Positions 31,463 through 31,838 of a DNA stretch of 31,838 nucleotides are shown piece by piece; position 1 is the stretch's first letter; the number at the start of each line of letters is the position of its first letter. Location: positions 2,008,492-2,040,329 of the forward strand of contig BFEA01000279.1 in assembly GCA_003427395.1 (NCBI GenBank), written 5' to 3'. The position numbers and the translations under genes are program-made. The notes under the pieces were generated by a model. The model had not been told where the DNA came from. It searched no databases and saw only the letters and a list, made by a program, of their open reading frames with translations. Source of the stretch: Chara braunii. Its lineage: Eukaryota > Streptophyta > Charophyceae > Charales > Characeae.

Positions 31463-31798
31463 TCTTTTAAATCCTCCACTACGCTACATTGTGCCATTTT
31501 GTATGTATCGGGATGTATATTGCTTGTTGATGCTTCGTTGACATTGCATTGTCCATTCCAGTCCTTTTCATCACTTTGCGGATCCTTGGCTCCATACACA
31601 TTGCCCAACTGGACATGTGTCACACATCCTGGCGCTACACCTCATTCACCACATCTGCCTGTCTCCGCCTACTTGAGTCCTGACCGTCTCCTGCACGGCC
31701 CTGCTGTGGCCGAGAGAGATTCGGTCTGTTGTGGGCCTTGCCGAGGTCTCAGCTGATTTCTCAAAGTCTGCGGCTATGGCCACCAGCAACATTGACAA

Positions 31799-31803
<5 letters not shown>
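31463..31803. other. DNA beyond the 3' LTR break, no gene recognised
   Basis: Unrelated to the 5' LTR. It is moderately GC-rich with many CCT/CAT strings. The open frame at 31442-31756 has no recognisable domain. ATGGCCACC at 31776 in a favourable start context, followed by CAG|GT at 31800-31804, could be the beginning of a host exon or an accident. Confidence 0.4.

Positions 31804-31838
<35 letters not shown>
31804..31838. repeat. (CT)n microsatellite at the window end
   Basis: Uninterrupted CT dinucleotides from 31804 to the last base; the true length is unknown because the window stops inside it. Confidence 0.95.

Overview
WHAT IT IS. The window is nuclear DNA of a eukaryote, almost certainly of the green lineage. 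It is dominated by one very large, decayed Ty3/gypsy-type LTR retrotransposon on the + strand, from 1316 to at least about 31462. The primer-binding site matches plant tRNA-Asp. No bacterial operon or intact host gene was recognised. The exact organism cannot be read from the sequence; a streptophyte with a repeat-rich genome (a charophyte alga or bryophyte, for example) is my guess only.  LAYOUT. 1-1315 is flanking DNA with a degenerate tandem repeat. 1316-11723 is a giant 5' LTR of 10,408 bp, bounded by TGTCG...CGACA. 11726-11743 is the tRNA-Asp primer-binding site. 12132-18691 holds gag, protease, reverse transcriptase, RNase H and integrase, interrupted by stops and frameshifts but with most catalytic motifs readable. 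18692-18961 is a gap with a TATA-like run and a strong 3' splice-site-like tract. 18962-21264 is a second Gag-like reading frame, with coiled coil and its own CCHC zinc knuckle, in the position where retroviruses carry env. 21265-23229 is non-coding. 23230-31462 is the 3' LTR, which stops matching the 5' LTR about 1.36 kb before its expected end. 31463-31838 is unrelated DNA ending in a (CT)n run.  LTR HISTORY. The two LTRs differ in ways that can be dated relative to each other. The 5' LTR contains two MITE-like insertions (2317-2716 and 6666-7079) that are absent from the 3' LTR and account almost exactly for the length difference. It also carries a 3.5 kb inversion (4156-7666); the 3' LTR looks ancestral.  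MOST UNUSUAL SIGNAL. Each LTR contains an array of about 16 hairpin units. They share a CCCTTAAGTTAGGG-like apical core, but the outer stems differ from unit to unit and still pair, which looks like conserved RNA (or DNA) structure.  HOW IT WOULD HAVE WORKED. An intact relative would be transcribed from the LTR (TATA-like box at 2030 and 23944), primed by tRNA-Asp, and would make Gag-Pol. It may also have made the downstream Gag-like protein from a spliced or separately initiated RNA. This copy cannot encode complete proteins as read. Isolated N bases, confined to the internal region and parts of the 3' LTR, suggest a consensus built from several copies, so some breaks may be assembly effects.
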